From DAOTEJ01 sp035454085 (GTDB taxonomy: Bacteria > Pseudomonadota > Gammaproteobacteria > Burkholderiales > Burkholderiaceae_F), in the NCBI GenBank assembly GCA_035454085.1, contig DAOTEJ010000003.1, positions 1 through 64,000 of the forward strand: 64,000 nucleotides of DNA. Direction: 5' to 3'. Below, in pieces: positions 54,080-64,000 of the stretch. Positions within the stretch are counted from its first letter, which is position 1, and every line of letters begins with the position of its first letter. Under the pieces are notes generated by a model. That model was not told the origin of the DNA, ran no database searches, and saw only the letters and a program-made list of their open reading frames with translations. The position numbers and the translations under genes were made by a program.

Positions 54080-56962
54080 ATGGCTGAAGCCAAGAAGCCG
54101 CCGGCGCCCGGCGCCGACGACGCCCGCAAGTACCCGCTCAATCTGCCGGACACGCCCTTTCCGATGCGCGGCGATCTGCCCAAGCGCGAGCCGGGCTGGG
54201 TCCGGCAGTGGGAGCAGAACCAGGTCTACGCGGCAATCCGCGCCGCGCGCGCCGCGGCACCGAAGTTCATCCTGCACGACGGCCCGCCCTACGCCAACAG
54301 CGAGATCCACCTCGGCACGGCGGTGAACAAGATCCTCAAGGACATGGTGGTGAAGTCGCGCTCGCTGGCGGGCTTCGACGCCGTGTACGTGCCGGGCTGG
54401 GACTGCCACGGCATGCCCATCGAGATCCATATCGAGAAGAAGTTCGGCAAGGGCCTGCCCCGCGCCGAGGTCCAGGCCAAGGCGCGCGCTCACGCCACCG
54501 AGCAGATCGCGTTGCAGATGGCGGGCTTCAAGCGCCTGGGCGTGCTGGGCGACTGGGACGACCCCTACCGCACCATGACCTTCAAGACCGAGGCGGACGA
54601 GATCCGCACGCTCGGGCGGATGATGGAGCGCGGCTTCGTCTACCGCGGGCTCAAGCCCGTGAACTGGTGCTTCGACTGCGGCTCGGCCCTGGCCGAGGCC
54701 GAGGTCGAGTATCAGGACAAGAAGAGCCCGGTGATCGACGTGGCCTTCCTGCTCGATGCGGCCGACGCCGCCCGCGTGGCCGAGACCTTTGGCCTGACCG
54801 AGCTGGCCAAGCCCACCTACACCGCGATCTGGACCACCACGCCCTGGACCATCCCCGCCAACCAGGCACTGAACATGCACCCGGAGCTGGTGTATGCGCT
54901 GGTCGACGCGGGCGAGCGCTACCTGATCCTGGCCGAGACCCTGGTCGAGTCCTGCCTGGAGCGCTACGGCCTGAGGGGCAGGATCGTCGCCACCGCCACC
55001 GGTGACAACTTCGAGCGCGTGCGCTTTCGCCATCCGCTCGAGGCGCTTGATCCGGGCTACGCGCGCGCCGCGCCCGTCTACCTCGCGCAGTACGTGGATG
55101 CGAGCGCCGGTACCGGCATCGTGCATTCGGCCCCGGCCTACGGCGTGGACGACTTCGTCTCGTGCAAGGCCAACGGCATGAGCAACGACGAGATCCTCAA
55201 CCCGGTGCAGGGCGACGGGATCTACGCCGCCACCCTGCCGCTGTTCGGCGGGCTGAAGATCTGGGACGCGAATCCCAAGATCGTCGACGCCCTGCGCGTG
55301 GCCGGGCATCTGCTGCACGGCGGCCAGCAGACCCACAGCTACATGCACTGCTGGCGCCACAAGACACCGCTGATCTACCGCGCCACCAGCCAGTGGTTCG
55401 TGCGCATGGACGGGCCCACGGCCGACACCACCGGCGTGATGCAGACCGAGACGGTGGGCGAGACCCTGCGCCACACCGCGCTGCATGCCATCGAGGCCAC
55501 CGCCTTCTATCCGGCCTGGGGCAAGGCGCGGCTGCACGGCATGATCGCCAACCGGCCCGACTGGTGCATCTCGCGCCAGCGCAATTGGGGCGTGCCGCTG
55601 CCGTTTTTCTTGAGGAAGAGCGACGGCAGCCTGCACCCGCGCACCATGGAGCTGCTCGAAGCCGCCGCGCAGAAGGTGGAGCAAGGCGGCATCGAAGCCT
55701 GGTCCAGGGCCAGCGTGGCCGACTTCCTGCCGGCCGAAGAGGCCGCGGAGTACGACAAGAGCAACGACATCCTCGACGTGTGGTTCGACTCGGGCAGCAC
55801 GCACCGCACGGTGATGCGCGGCTCGCACGCCGCGCAGCTCGCCTACCCCGCCGACCTGTATCTGGAGGGCTCGGACCAGCACCGCGGCTGGTTCCACTCC
55901 AGCCTGCTCACCGGAGCCGCGATCGACGGGCGCGCGCCCTACAAGGCGCTGCTCACGCACGGCTTCGTGGTCGACGCGCAGGGCCGCAAGATGAGCAAGT
56001 CGCTGGGCAACGGCATCGACCCGCGCGAACTGGCCGACAAGATGGGCGCCGAGATCATGCGCCTGTGGGTGGCGGCCACCGACTACTCGGGCGAGATGTC
56101 GATCGGCGACGAGATCCTCAAGCGCGTGGTCGAGGGCTACCGCCGCCTGCGCAACACCCTGCGCTTCCTGCTCGCCAACACCAGCGACTTCGATCCGGCG
56201 CGCGACGCCGTGCCGGTGGAGCGGATGCTCGAGCTCGACCGCTGGGTGCTTGCGCGCACGGCCGAGCTGCAGGCCGAGGTGCTGCGGCACTACGAGGTCT
56301 ACGAGTTCCATCCGGTGGTGGCCAAGCTGCAGACCTTCGCTTCCGAGGACCTGGGCGGCTTCTACCTCGACGTCATCAAGGATCGGCTCTACACCACGGG
56401 CGCGGGCTCGCTGGCGCGCCGCTCAGCGCAGACCGCTCTGTGGCACGTCACCACCAGCCTGCTGCGGCTGATGGCGCCGTTCCTGAGCTTCACGGCCGAG
56501 GAGGCCTACGCGATCTTCAGCCCCGGGCGACCCACCATCTTCACCGAGACCTGGCACGAGCTGCCCGGCGTGGCCGGCCACGAGGCCCTGCTCGCCCGCT
56601 GGGCGCAGATCCGCGCGCTGCGCGCCGAAGTGCTCAAGCAGATCGAGGCGCAACGCGAAGGCGGCAGGATCGGCTCGAGCCTGCAGGCCGAGGTCGACCT
56701 CACGCTGCACGGCGAGCGCCACGCCGCGCTCGCTGCCCTGGGCGACGAACTGCGCTTCGTGCTCATCACCAGCCGCGCCACGCTGCACGCCGCCGCCAGC
56801 CCCGAGGAGGAGAGCATCGTGGCGAGCCCCAGCGGCCACGCCAAGTGCGGCCGCTGCTGGCACTACGTGGACGACGTCGGCGCGAATGCCGAGCACCCCA
56901 CGCTGTGCGCACGCTGCGTGAGCAACCTGTATGGCGCGGGCGAGACCCGCGCGGTGGCCTGA
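54080..56962 (+). CDS. ileS: Isoleucyl-tRNA synthetase
   Basis: A 960-residue class I synthetase. The HIGH-type motif appears as PPYANSEIHLGTA near residue 70, followed by the editing domain insert (TTPWTIPANQALNMHPELVY), KMSKS at 637-641 (GRKMSKSLGNG), and the C-terminal zinc ribbon CGRCWHYVDDVG with LCARCV. A strong AAGGAGA lies eight bases before ATG 54080. Its TGA overlaps the ATG of lspA by one base. Confidence 0.97.
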   Translation: MAEAKKPPAPGADDARKYPLNLPDTPFPMRGDLPKREPGWVRQWEQNQVYAAIRAARAAAPKFILHDGPPYANSEIHLGTAVNKILKDMVVKSRSLAGFDAVYVPGWDCHGMPIEIHIEKKFGKGLPRAEVQAKARAHATEQIALQMAGFKRLGVLGDWDDPYRTMTFKTEADEIRTLGRMMERGFVYRGLKPVNWCFDCGSALAEAEVEYQDKKSPVIDVAFLLDAADAARVAETFGLTELAKPTYTAIWTTTPWTIPANQALNMHPELVYALVDAGERYLILAETLVESCLERYGLRGRIVATATGDNFERVRFRHPLEALDPGYARAAPVYLAQYVDASAGTGIVHSAPAYGVDDFVSCKANGMSNDEILNPVQGDGIYAATLPLFGGLKIWDANPKIVDALRVAGHLLHGGQQTHSYMHCWRHKTPLIYRATSQWFVRMDGPTADTTGVMQTETVGETLRHTALHAIEATAFYPAWGKARLHGMIANRPDWCISRQRNWGVPLPFFLRKSDGSLHPRTMELLEAAAQKVEQGGIEAWSRASVADFLPAEEAAEYDKSNDILDVWFDSGSTHRTVMRGSHAAQLAYPADLYLEGSDQHRGWFHSSLLTGAAIDGRAPYKALLTHGFVVDAQGRKMSKSLGNGIDPRELADKMGAEIMRLWVAATDYSGEMSIGDEILKRVVEGYRRLRNTLRFLLANTSDFDPARDAVPVERMLELDRWVLARTAELQAEVLRHYEVYEFHPVVAKLQTFASEDLGGFYLDVIKDRLYTTGAGSLARRSAQTALWHVTTSLLRLMAPFLSFTAEEAYAIFSPGRPTIFTETWHELPGVAGHEALLARWAQIRALRAEVLKQIEAQREGGRIGSSLQAEVDLTLHGERHAALAALGDELRFVLITSRATLHAAASPEEESIVASPSGHAKCGRCWHYVDDVGANAEHPTLCARCVSNLYGAGETRAVA

Positions 56963-57483
56963 TGGCCTCGCGCCCGGCCCCGTCGCGCGCGCGACGCGCG
57001 GGCGGCACCTGGCAGCGGCTCGCGCCGTGGCTGCTGCTCGCGGCCCTGGTGCTGGTGGTCGACCAGCTCACCAAGATCGTGATCGAACGACGCTTCGACT
57101 ACGGCGACGTGCAGCCCGTCACCTCCTTCTTCAACCTCGTGCTCACCTACAACAAGGGCGCGGCCTTCTCTTTCCTGGCCGGCGCGAGCGGCTGGCAGCG
57201 GCACTTCTTCACGATCCTGGGCCTGGGGGCCTCGGCCTTCATCGTCTACCTGCTCGCGCGCCACGGCGCGCAGAAGCTCTTCTCGACGGCGCTGGCGCTG
57301 ATCATGGGCGGCGCGCTGGGCAACGTGATCGACCGCGTGGCCTACGGCCACGTGATCGACTTTCTGGACTTCCACTGGGGCGGCTGGCACTGGCCGGCCT
57401 TCAACGTGGCCGATTCGGCGATCGTGCTCGGTGCCGTGTTGCTGGTGCTCGACGAACTGCTGCGCGTGCGCAAGTCGGGCTAA
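56962..57483 (+). CDS. lspA: Lipoprotein signal peptidase
   Basis: A 173-residue inner-membrane aspartic protease that removes lipoprotein signal peptides. Four helices are visible. The catalytic aspartates are Asp133 (VIDFLDF) and Asp151 (FNVADSAIV), with the conserved NVIDR before them. TYNKGAAFSFLAG and VDQLTK are also standard. The ATG overlaps the ileS stop (TGATG), so translation is coupled. It has a longer basic N-terminus than usual. Confidence 0.96.
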   Translation: MASRPAPSRARRAGGTWQRLAPWLLLAALVLVVDQLTKIVIERRFDYGDVQPVTSFFNLVLTYNKGAAFSFLAGASGWQRHFFTILGLGASAFIVYLLARHGAQKLFSTALALIMGGALGNVIDRVAYGHVIDFLDFHWGGWHWPAFNVADSAIVLGAVLLVLDELLRVRKSG

Positions 57484-57493
57484 GCTCGCCGCC

Positions 57494-58711
57494 ATGGAAC
57501 TCGCCGGCAAGTCCGTCCTCCTCGGCATGACCGGGGGCATCGCGGCCTACAAGGTCTGCGAGCTCGTGCGCCGCCTGCGCGACGAAGGCGCCGCCGTGCA
57601 GGTGGTGATGAGCACCAATGCGCAGCACTTCGTCACCGCCACCACGATGCAGGCGCTCTCGGGCCGGCCGGTGGCCACCGACCAGTGGGGAGCGCAGGGC
57701 GCGCGCGTGCCCAACGCCATGCCGCATATCGACCTGGCGCGCGAGGCCGACCTGATGCTGGTGGCCCCGGCGAGCGCGAACTTTCTCGCCAAGACCGCGC
57801 ACGGCCTGGCCGACGACCTGCTCGGCACCCTGGTGCTGGCGCGCAATTGCCCGCTGCTGGTGGCGCCGGCGATGAACGTCGAGATGTGGACCGCGCCCGC
57901 CACCCAGCGCAACGCGGCGCAACTCGTGGCCGACGGCGTGGTGATCCTGGGGCCTGCGGCCGGCGCCCAGGCCTGCGGCGAGGTGGGCGGCGGGCGCATG
58001 CTCGAGCCCGACCAGCTCCTGGCCGAGATCGTCGCCCACTTCCAGCCCAAGCTGCTCGCGGGGCGACGCGTGCTGATCACTGCCGGCCCGACCTTCGAAC
58101 CGATCGACCCGGTGCGCGGCATCACCAATCTCTCGTCAGGCAAGCAAGGCTACGCGCTGGCGCGCGCCGCGCGCGAGGCCGGCGCCGTGGTGGTGCTGGT
58201 CTCCGGACCCACGGCCCTGCCAGCGCCCCACGGCGTGCGGCGCGTGGCGGTCGGCTCGGCGCGCGAGATGATGGCCGCCGTCGACGCGGAGTTGCCGGGG
58301 GCGGACGCCTTCGTGGCGGTGGCCGCCGTGGCCGACTGGCACGTGACCAATGCAAGCAGCACCAAGCTCAAGAAGGCCAAGGGCGCGCCGCCGCCGGCGC
58401 TCGAGTTCGCGCCCAACCCCGACATCCTCGCCGCGGTGGCCGCGCGCCCCGATGCGCCCTACTGCGTGGGCTTCGCGGCCGAGAGCGACGCGGTGCTTGA
58501 GCACGCGCGCGCCAAGCGGCTGGCCAAGGGCATCCCGCTGATCGTGGCCAACCGCGCCCAGGACGCGCTGGGCGCCGACCAGACCGAACTGACCCTGATC
58601 GACGCGGCGGGCGAAACCCGCCTGCCCGCGGCGAGCAAGCTCGCGCAGGCGCGCCGCCTGGTGGCCGAGATCGCGCGCCGCCTCGATGCGCACTCGCCAC
58701 GACGCGCCTGA
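57494..58711 (+). CDS. coaBC: Bifunctional phosphopantothenoylcysteine decarboxylase / phosphopantothenate-cysteine ligase
   Basis: A 405-residue fusion enzyme for two steps of CoA synthesis. The flavin decarboxylase half (CoaC) carries LGMTGGIAAYK, the active-site His in PHIDLAREAD and APAMNVEMW; the ligase half (CoaB) carries ITAGPTFEPIDPVRGITNLS and the loop ending in NPDILAAVA. It begins ten bases after lspA, in the ribF-to-dut run. In most proteobacteria dut follows directly; here a hypothetical gene intervenes. Confidence 0.96.
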   Translation: MELAGKSVLLGMTGGIAAYKVCELVRRLRDEGAAVQVVMSTNAQHFVTATTMQALSGRPVATDQWGAQGARVPNAMPHIDLAREADLMLVAPASANFLAKTAHGLADDLLGTLVLARNCPLLVAPAMNVEMWTAPATQRNAAQLVADGVVILGPAAGAQACGEVGGGRMLEPDQLLAEIVAHFQPKLLAGRRVLITAGPTFEPIDPVRGITNLSSGKQGYALARAAREAGAVVVLVSGPTALPAPHGVRRVAVGSAREMMAAVDAELPGADAFVAVAAVADWHVTNASSTKLKKAKGAPPPALEFAPNPDILAAVAARPDAPYCVGFAAESDAVLEHARAKRLAKGIPLIVANRAQDALGADQTELTLIDAAGETRLPAASKLAQARRLVAEIARRLDAHSPRRA

Positions 58712-58717
58712 ACCGCC

Positions 58718-59197
58718 ATGAGCCTCGATCCCAAGGAACCACCGGGCGGCGACTTCGTGGCCTACATCGACCAGTTGCTGCGCGCCCAGGCGGTGAGGCA
58801 GGCAAAGCCCGTGGTCGCGCAAGCCGTCGGTCCGGCCGTGCCGGCGCCAGGCAGTGGCGGGCACGCCGCCAAGCTCACTGCCGCGCAGGCCGAGGCCGTG
58901 GCCAAGGCCCTGTTGCAGCAGCCGCAAGGCATGGGGCACGCGCGCGTGCCTTCGGCAAGCTCCAGCGGCTCCGGCGGCCCGGCACCGGCTCTCACGGCAG
59001 AGCAGGCGCAGCAGTTGCTCTCTCGGCTCAACGCCGGAGGTCAGGCCGGCCCGTCGCTGGTGGCCATCGTCGTGGGCATCGGCCTGATCATCGGCGGCGG
59101 CGCGATGAATGCCGGGCCGCTGCCCTTCTTGCTCGGTGTCGCCGCCGTCGTCTGGGGCGCAAGACGCCTGGAACGCCTCAAGAAGTCCCGGCCATGA
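58718..59197 (+). CDS. Hypothetical protein with C-terminal hydrophobic region
   Basis: A 159-residue protein I do not recognise. The first 105 residues are soluble and rich in Ala, Gln, Gly and Pro, with two similar short blocks (LTAAQAEAVAKALLQQ and LTAEQAQQLLSRLNAG). The last part has two hydrophobic segments (about 112-128 and 132-147) followed by a basic end RRLERLKKSRP, so it probably sits in the inner membrane. It starts six bases after coaBC, and its stop overlaps dut as ATGA, so it is a real part of the transcript. No function can be given. Confidence 0.75.
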   Translation: MSLDPKEPPGGDFVAYIDQLLRAQAVRQAKPVVAQAVGPAVPAPGSGGHAAKLTAAQAEAVAKALLQQPQGMGHARVPSASSSGSGGPAPALTAEQAQQLLSRLNAGGQAGPSLVAIVVGIGLIIGGGAMNAGPLPFLLGVAAVVWGARRLERLKKSRP

Positions 59198-59640
59198 AGA
59201 TCGAAGTGAAGATTCTCGACGCGCGCCTGCGTGACGCGCCCCCGCACTACGCCACCCCCGGGGCTGCGGGACTCGACCTGCGCGCCTGCCTCGATGCGCC
59301 GCTCGAACTGGCCCCGGGTCAGACCGTGTTGATCAAGACCGGCATGGCCATCCACCTCGCCGACCCCGGCTTTGCCGCGATGATCCTGCCGCGCTCGGGC
59401 CTGGGCCACAAGCACGGCATCGTGCTGGGCAACCTGGTCGGCCTGATCGACTCGGACTACCAGGGCGAGCTCATGGTGTCGACCTGGAACCGCGGGGCAA
59501 GCGCCTTCACCATCGCGCCCCTGGAACGCATCGCGCAGCTGGTGATCGTGCCCGTGGTGCAGGCGCGCTTCGAGCTCGTCGATGAGTTCCCCGCGAGTGC
59601 ACGCGGCGCCGGGGGCTTCGGCTCGACCGGCACGCGCTGA
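59194..59640 (+). CDS. dut: Deoxyuridine triphosphatase
   Basis: A 148-residue trimeric dUTPase. Motifs in order: PGAAGLDLRACL, LPRSGLGHKHGIVLGN, GLIDSDYQGELMVS, and the C-terminal arm RGAGGFGSTG. It turns dUTP into dUMP and PPi to keep uracil out of DNA and to supply thymidylate synthesis. ATG overlaps the end of the hypothetical gene. Confidence 0.97.
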   Translation: MKIEVKILDARLRDAPPHYATPGAAGLDLRACLDAPLELAPGQTVLIKTGMAIHLADPGFAAMILPRSGLGHKHGIVLGNLVGLIDSDYQGELMVSTWNRGASAFTIAPLERIAQLVIVPVVQARFELVDEFPASARGAGGFGSTGTR

Positions 59641-59731
59641 GCGCTCCGCCCGAGGCGGGCGGCCCACCCTTCCACCGCGCAGCCCGCCGGCCGCGCCCCT
59701 CCTCCACCGCCTCCAGCGCGCCGCTTGCCGC

Positions 59732-60370
59732 ATGCCCCACGATCCCGAGTCCCTGCCCATCGATCCGATTCCGCCGGCGCGCGGGCCGCTCGCGGCCTTC
59801 GCGCGGACGCTGCTCAGGCTGGCGGGCTGGAAGGTCGAGTTCCCCGGCCTGCCCGGCACGCACGGCATCGTGATCGTGTACCCGCACACCTCCAATTGGG
59901 ACTTCGTGGTGGGCCTGCTCGCCAAGTGGAGCGTGAACGTGCCCTTCAGCTTCGTGGGCAAGGAGTCGCTGTTCCGGGGACTCACGGGGGCGACGCTGGG
60001 CCGCCTGATGCGCGCCTGGGGCGGCATGCCGGTCGACCGCCACGGCGCCAGTGGCGCGGTGGAACAGATTGCCGCCACGATGCAAAGCCGGCCCTGGTGC
60101 TGGCTGGGCATCTCGCCCGAGGGCACGCGCGCCTACCGCGACACGCTGCGCTCGGGCTTTTACTTCCTGGCGCTGCGCCTGGACCTGCCGGTGGGGCTGG
60201 GCTACATCGACTTCGCCACGCGGCGGATCGGCTGCACGCGCTTTGTGCGCATGAGCGGCGACCGGAGCCGCGACCTCGCCATGCTGCGCGACGCCTACCG
60301 CGCAAGCATCGGCAAGCGACCCGAGCAGGCCAGTCGCATCGCCTTCCGCGACGACCTCGACGGCGGCTGA
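59732..60370 (+). CDS. 1-acyl-glycerol-3-phosphate acyltransferase family protein
   Basis: A 212-residue PlsC-like acyltransferase. The HX4D box is HTSNWDF (about residues 52-58), the second block is FVGKESLF, and the third PEGTR near residue 130. It lacks the long hydrophobic N-terminus of PlsC, so it may be peripheral. Members of this subgroup are often called glycerol acyltransferases, with unknown acyl donor. ATG 59732 was chosen because the upstream open frame is Arg/Pro-rich. It ends the plus-strand run. Confidence 0.86.
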   Translation: MPHDPESLPIDPIPPARGPLAAFARTLLRLAGWKVEFPGLPGTHGIVIVYPHTSNWDFVVGLLAKWSVNVPFSFVGKESLFRGLTGATLGRLMRAWGGMPVDRHGASGAVEQIAATMQSRPWCWLGISPEGTRAYRDTLRSGFYFLALRLDLPVGLGYIDFATRRIGCTRFVRMSGDRSRDLAMLRDAYRASIGKRPEQASRIAFRDDLDGG

Positions 60371-60403
60371 GGGCCGGCACAGAATCCGCCGGCCGAAACG
60401 CCA

Positions 60404-60423
60404 GCGGGGCCCGAAGGCCCCGC
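60404..60423. terminator. Short GC hairpin between convergent genes
   Basis: GCGGGGCC-CGAA-GGCCCCGC forms an 8-bp stem with a tetraloop between the acyltransferase and fccB-like genes. It has no T run on either strand, so it may be a Rho-assisted or bidirectional pause site at most. Confidence 0.45.
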
Positions 60424-60458
60424 CGACTTGAAGCCGCGGCCGTGGGCCGCGCTGCACA

Positions 60459-61751
60459 TCAGGCGAGCATGTCGGCCCAGACGGTCTGAGCCCAGCCAAA
60501 GGCGTACTGCCCCTCGAGCATCCAGCTCGCGCGGTCCTGGCTCGAGATTCCCCCCGCGCCCGCCACCGGCTCCATGGTCTTTTTCGCCTGCGAGTACTGG
60601 TGCACGCTGCACACGTGAACGGCGGCGCTCTCGTTGACGAAGCTGTAGCAGGTGTTGGCCATGGTGGGCGCGAGCACCGTGCGGCCGCTGAGGATCTCGA
60701 CGATCGCCGCAGCCGCCGCCTTGCCGTGCTGGTTGGCCATGTGGCCCGACTTCGGCATGGTGGGCGCCGGGAAGGTGGCGTCCCCCAGCACGTGCACGCC
60801 GGGGACCTTGGTGGACTCCATGGTCATCCAGTTCACGTCGCACCAGCGGTCGTTGGTGGTGATCAGACCTGCCTGGCGTGCGATGTCAGCCGCGCGCTGC
60901 GGCGGAATCAGGTTGAGCACCTGACCCGAGACCTTGTCGCCGATCTCGGTGACGAAGGTGCGCGTCTTGAGATCGACCTCGGTGACGGGTGCGCCGACGC
61001 GGTAGTCGATGATGCCCTTGTAGTCCTCGTTGAACACGCGCGTGAACAGCGGCTTCTTCGAGACCATGTCGGGATTGCCGTCGAGCACGATCAGCTTGCT
61101 CTTGGGCTTGTTGTTCTTCAGGTACCACGCGATCTGGCAGGCACGCTCGTAGGGGCCGGGCGGGCAGCGGTAGGGCGCGCCCGGAATGGACATCACCACC
61201 ACCCCGCCGTCGGGCATGTCGACCAGCTGCTTGCGCAGCGCCACGGTCTGGGGGCCGGCCTTCCAACCGTGCAGGATCGCCGCCTGGGCGGCGGGCGTCA
61301 TGCCCGCCACGCGCTCGTACATGAAGTCGATACCGGGCGACACGATCAGGCGGTCATAAGGGAGCGTGCTGCCGCCCGCGAGCCGCACTTCCTTCTTGGC
61401 CGCGTCGATCGCGGTGACCGTGTCGCGCACGCGCTTGACGCCGTACTTGTCCAGGCCGGCGTAGCTGATGGTGATGTCGGCCATGGTCTTGCTGCCACCG
61501 ATCACGAGGTTCGAGATCGGGCAGGACACGAAGGCCTCGGCCGGGTCGACCAGGGTGACCTCGATCGTTCCGTTGGACCAGACGCGCAGGTACTTTGCGG
61601 CGGTGGTGCCGCCCCAGCCTGCGCCGACCACCACCACCTTGCCGATGGTCTTGGAGTCCTGGAGCGAGGCGCAGGCACCGAGGGTGCCGATGGCGCCGGT
61701 GGCGGCGGCGAGCTTGAGCAGTTCGCGGCGAGTAAACAGGGTCTGACTCAT
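60459..61751 (-). CDS. fccB: Flavocytochrome c sulfide dehydrogenase, flavoprotein subunit
   Basis: A 430-residue exported flavoprotein. The twin-arginine signal is TRRELLKLAAATGAIGTLGA. The FAD-binding motif KVVVVGAGWGGTTAAKYLR follows at about residue 38. VSCPISNLVIGG carries the redox-active Cys near 77, and the FCSD C-terminal domain has NTCYSFVNESAAVHV near 370. With the small cytochrome c it should oxidise sulfide to sulfur or polysulfide in the periplasm. It lies eight bases after the cytochrome gene. A related role (SoxF) is possible; no sox genes are nearby. Confidence 0.92.
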   Translation of the reverse strand: MSQTLFTRRELLKLAAATGAIGTLGACASLQDSKTIGKVVVVGAGWGGTTAAKYLRVWSNGTIEVTLVDPAEAFVSCPISNLVIGGSKTMADITISYAGLDKYGVKRVRDTVTAIDAAKKEVRLAGGSTLPYDRLIVSPGIDFMYERVAGMTPAAQAAILHGWKAGPQTVALRKQLVDMPDGGVVVMSIPGAPYRCPPGPYERACQIAWYLKNNKPKSKLIVLDGNPDMVSKKPLFTRVFNEDYKGIIDYRVGAPVTEVDLKTRTFVTEIGDKVSGQVLNLIPPQRAADIARQAGLITTNDRWCDVNWMTMESTKVPGVHVLGDATFPAPTMPKSGHMANQHGKAAAAAIVEILSGRTVLAPTMANTCYSFVNESAAVHVCSVHQYSQAKKTMEPVAGAGGISSQDRASWMLEGQYAFGWAQTVWADMLA

Positions 61752-61759
61752 GGCTGACC

Positions 61760-62089
61760 TCAGCGAGCCGCCGGCTGGCGCGAGAAGAAATCGGCGGCCA
61801 GCTCGATCTGCTGGTCGGTGTAGCCCTTGGCGAGCTGCGGCATGATCGTCCCGGGACGCTTGCCGTCACGGAAGGCCTTCATCTGCTCGACGATCGTGGC
61901 CTTGGGCAGTCCGGCGAGGCTGGGCATCGCGCCCTTGGCCTGTCCCGTGGTGCCGTGGCAGTTGGCGCAGTTGGCGGCCAGATACTGGGCCGCGCGCGCG
62001 GCCTCGGGCGTCGGCGCCTGGGCTGCGGCCCACGCGGGCAGCAGCGCCGCGCAGGCGGCGGCGCAGGCCACCGTGATCGTGACTCTCAT
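61760..62089 (-). CDS. fccA: Small c-type cytochrome, partner of FccB
   Basis: A 109-residue periplasmic cytochrome. A signal peptide ends near AAA-QAP (residue 24), the haem site is CANCHG (residues about 41-46), and the Met ligand is probably that in TIMPQLAKGY near 86. Only one CXXCH is present, so it is monohaem and about half the size of the dihaem FccA of purple sulfur bacteria. A good GGAGGAGACAAA precedes ATG 62089. It is first in a two-gene operon with fccB. Confidence 0.88.
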   Translation of the reverse strand: MRVTITVACAAACAALLPAWAAAQAPTPEAARAAQYLAANCANCHGTTGQAKGAMPSLAGLPKATIVEQMKAFRDGKRPGTIMPQLAKGYTDQQIELAADFFSRQPAAR

Positions 62090-62161
62090 TTTGTCTCCTC
62101 CGGGATGGGCGCAGCCGCCCGGTCGCGGCCGCGTCAGCGCGGATTGTGCCCCGAAAGAAAA

Positions 62162-62183
62162 GGGCCGCGGTAGTCCGCGGCCC
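62162..62183 (-). terminator. Rho-independent terminator of clpA
   Basis: GGGCCGCGG and CCGCGGCCC pair perfectly around TAGT. Read on the minus strand the stem is followed by TTTTCTTTC. It starts 21 bases after the clpA stop. Confidence 0.85.
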
Positions 62184-62203
62184 ATGAGCTCATGTGAGAT
62201 CCG

Positions 62204-64000
<1,797 letters not shown>

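Noticed and set aside
53945..56311. 788-codon minus-strand open frame opposite ileS
   Set aside because: The sense frame has the full set of IleS motifs; the antisense frame has none.

Overview
The window is GC-rich chromosomal DNA, densely packed with housekeeping genes on both strands. Gene content and order point to a betaproteobacterium, most likely Burkholderiales: nadE next to glnB, the hemC-hemD-hemX-hemY cluster beside ppc and an AlgZ/AlgR-type regulator pair next to argH, rpsU-yqeY-dnaG-rpoD divergent from tsaD, rpmB-rpmG, fkpB-ispH, and ribF-ileS-lspA-coaBC-dut. I cannot name a genus. A run of exactly 100 N (11685..11784) shows that this is a draft scaffold; the same 55 bases lie on both sides of it, so the two contigs really overlap.

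Layout. 1..4566: a partial P-II gene, NAD synthetase, a FemAB/GNAT-like protein, inorganic pyrophosphatase and a DUF2189 membrane protein. 4573..15057: the haem block hemC-hemD-hemX-hemY (minus strand), ppc (plus), the algR/algZ-like two-component pair (minus) and argH (plus). 15148..23142: TRAP transporter membrane subunits DctQ/DctM, queC, a DUF937-OmpA fusion protein, an RlpA-like lipoprotein-type protein, a UMF1-like MFS transporter and a Tat-exported TRAP binding protein. 23339..29117: pmbA and darP (yjgA) back to back, a mog-type gene, a carboxylesterase, and a wrbA-like/pirin pair divergent from a LysR regulator. 29080..34783: a 994-residue diguanylate cyclase, gluQ, a RhlE-type helicase and a tRNA-Ile2(CAU). 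34828..42509: the macromolecular-synthesis group rpsU-yqeY-dnaG-rpoD, then tsaD, plsY and a YbaK-type deacylase. 42536..49313: xerD, ogt, two tandem chalcone-isomerase-like proteins, ispH, fkpB, radC, rpmB-rpmG and a desaturase. 49385..60370: mscS, rsmB and purN on minus, then the long plus-strand run ribF-ileS-lspA-coaBC-hypothetical-dut-acyltransferase. 60459..64000: a flavocytochrome-c sulfide dehydrogenase pair and the 3' part of clpA.

Work of the genes. Most supply core metabolism: haem, arginine, NAD, FAD, CoA, isoprenoids, purines, dUTP clean-up and anaplerosis through Ppc. Others serve translation and replication: ribosomal proteins, tRNA, IleS, GluQ, DnaG, RpoD and TsaD. The accessory signals are the TRAP uptake system for an organic acid (probably a 2-oxo acid), sulfide oxidation through FccAB, c-di-GMP signalling and the LysR-controlled pirin/WrbA pair. 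I saw no insertion sequence, prophage, CRISPR array, rRNA or obvious foreign island. The most useful non-gene signals are the false gap, three inverted repeats in the lysR/pirin gap, an 11-bp tandem repeat in the dctP leader, a 430-base rpoD leader behind an extended -10, and a strong excess of TAG stops placed inside CTAG.
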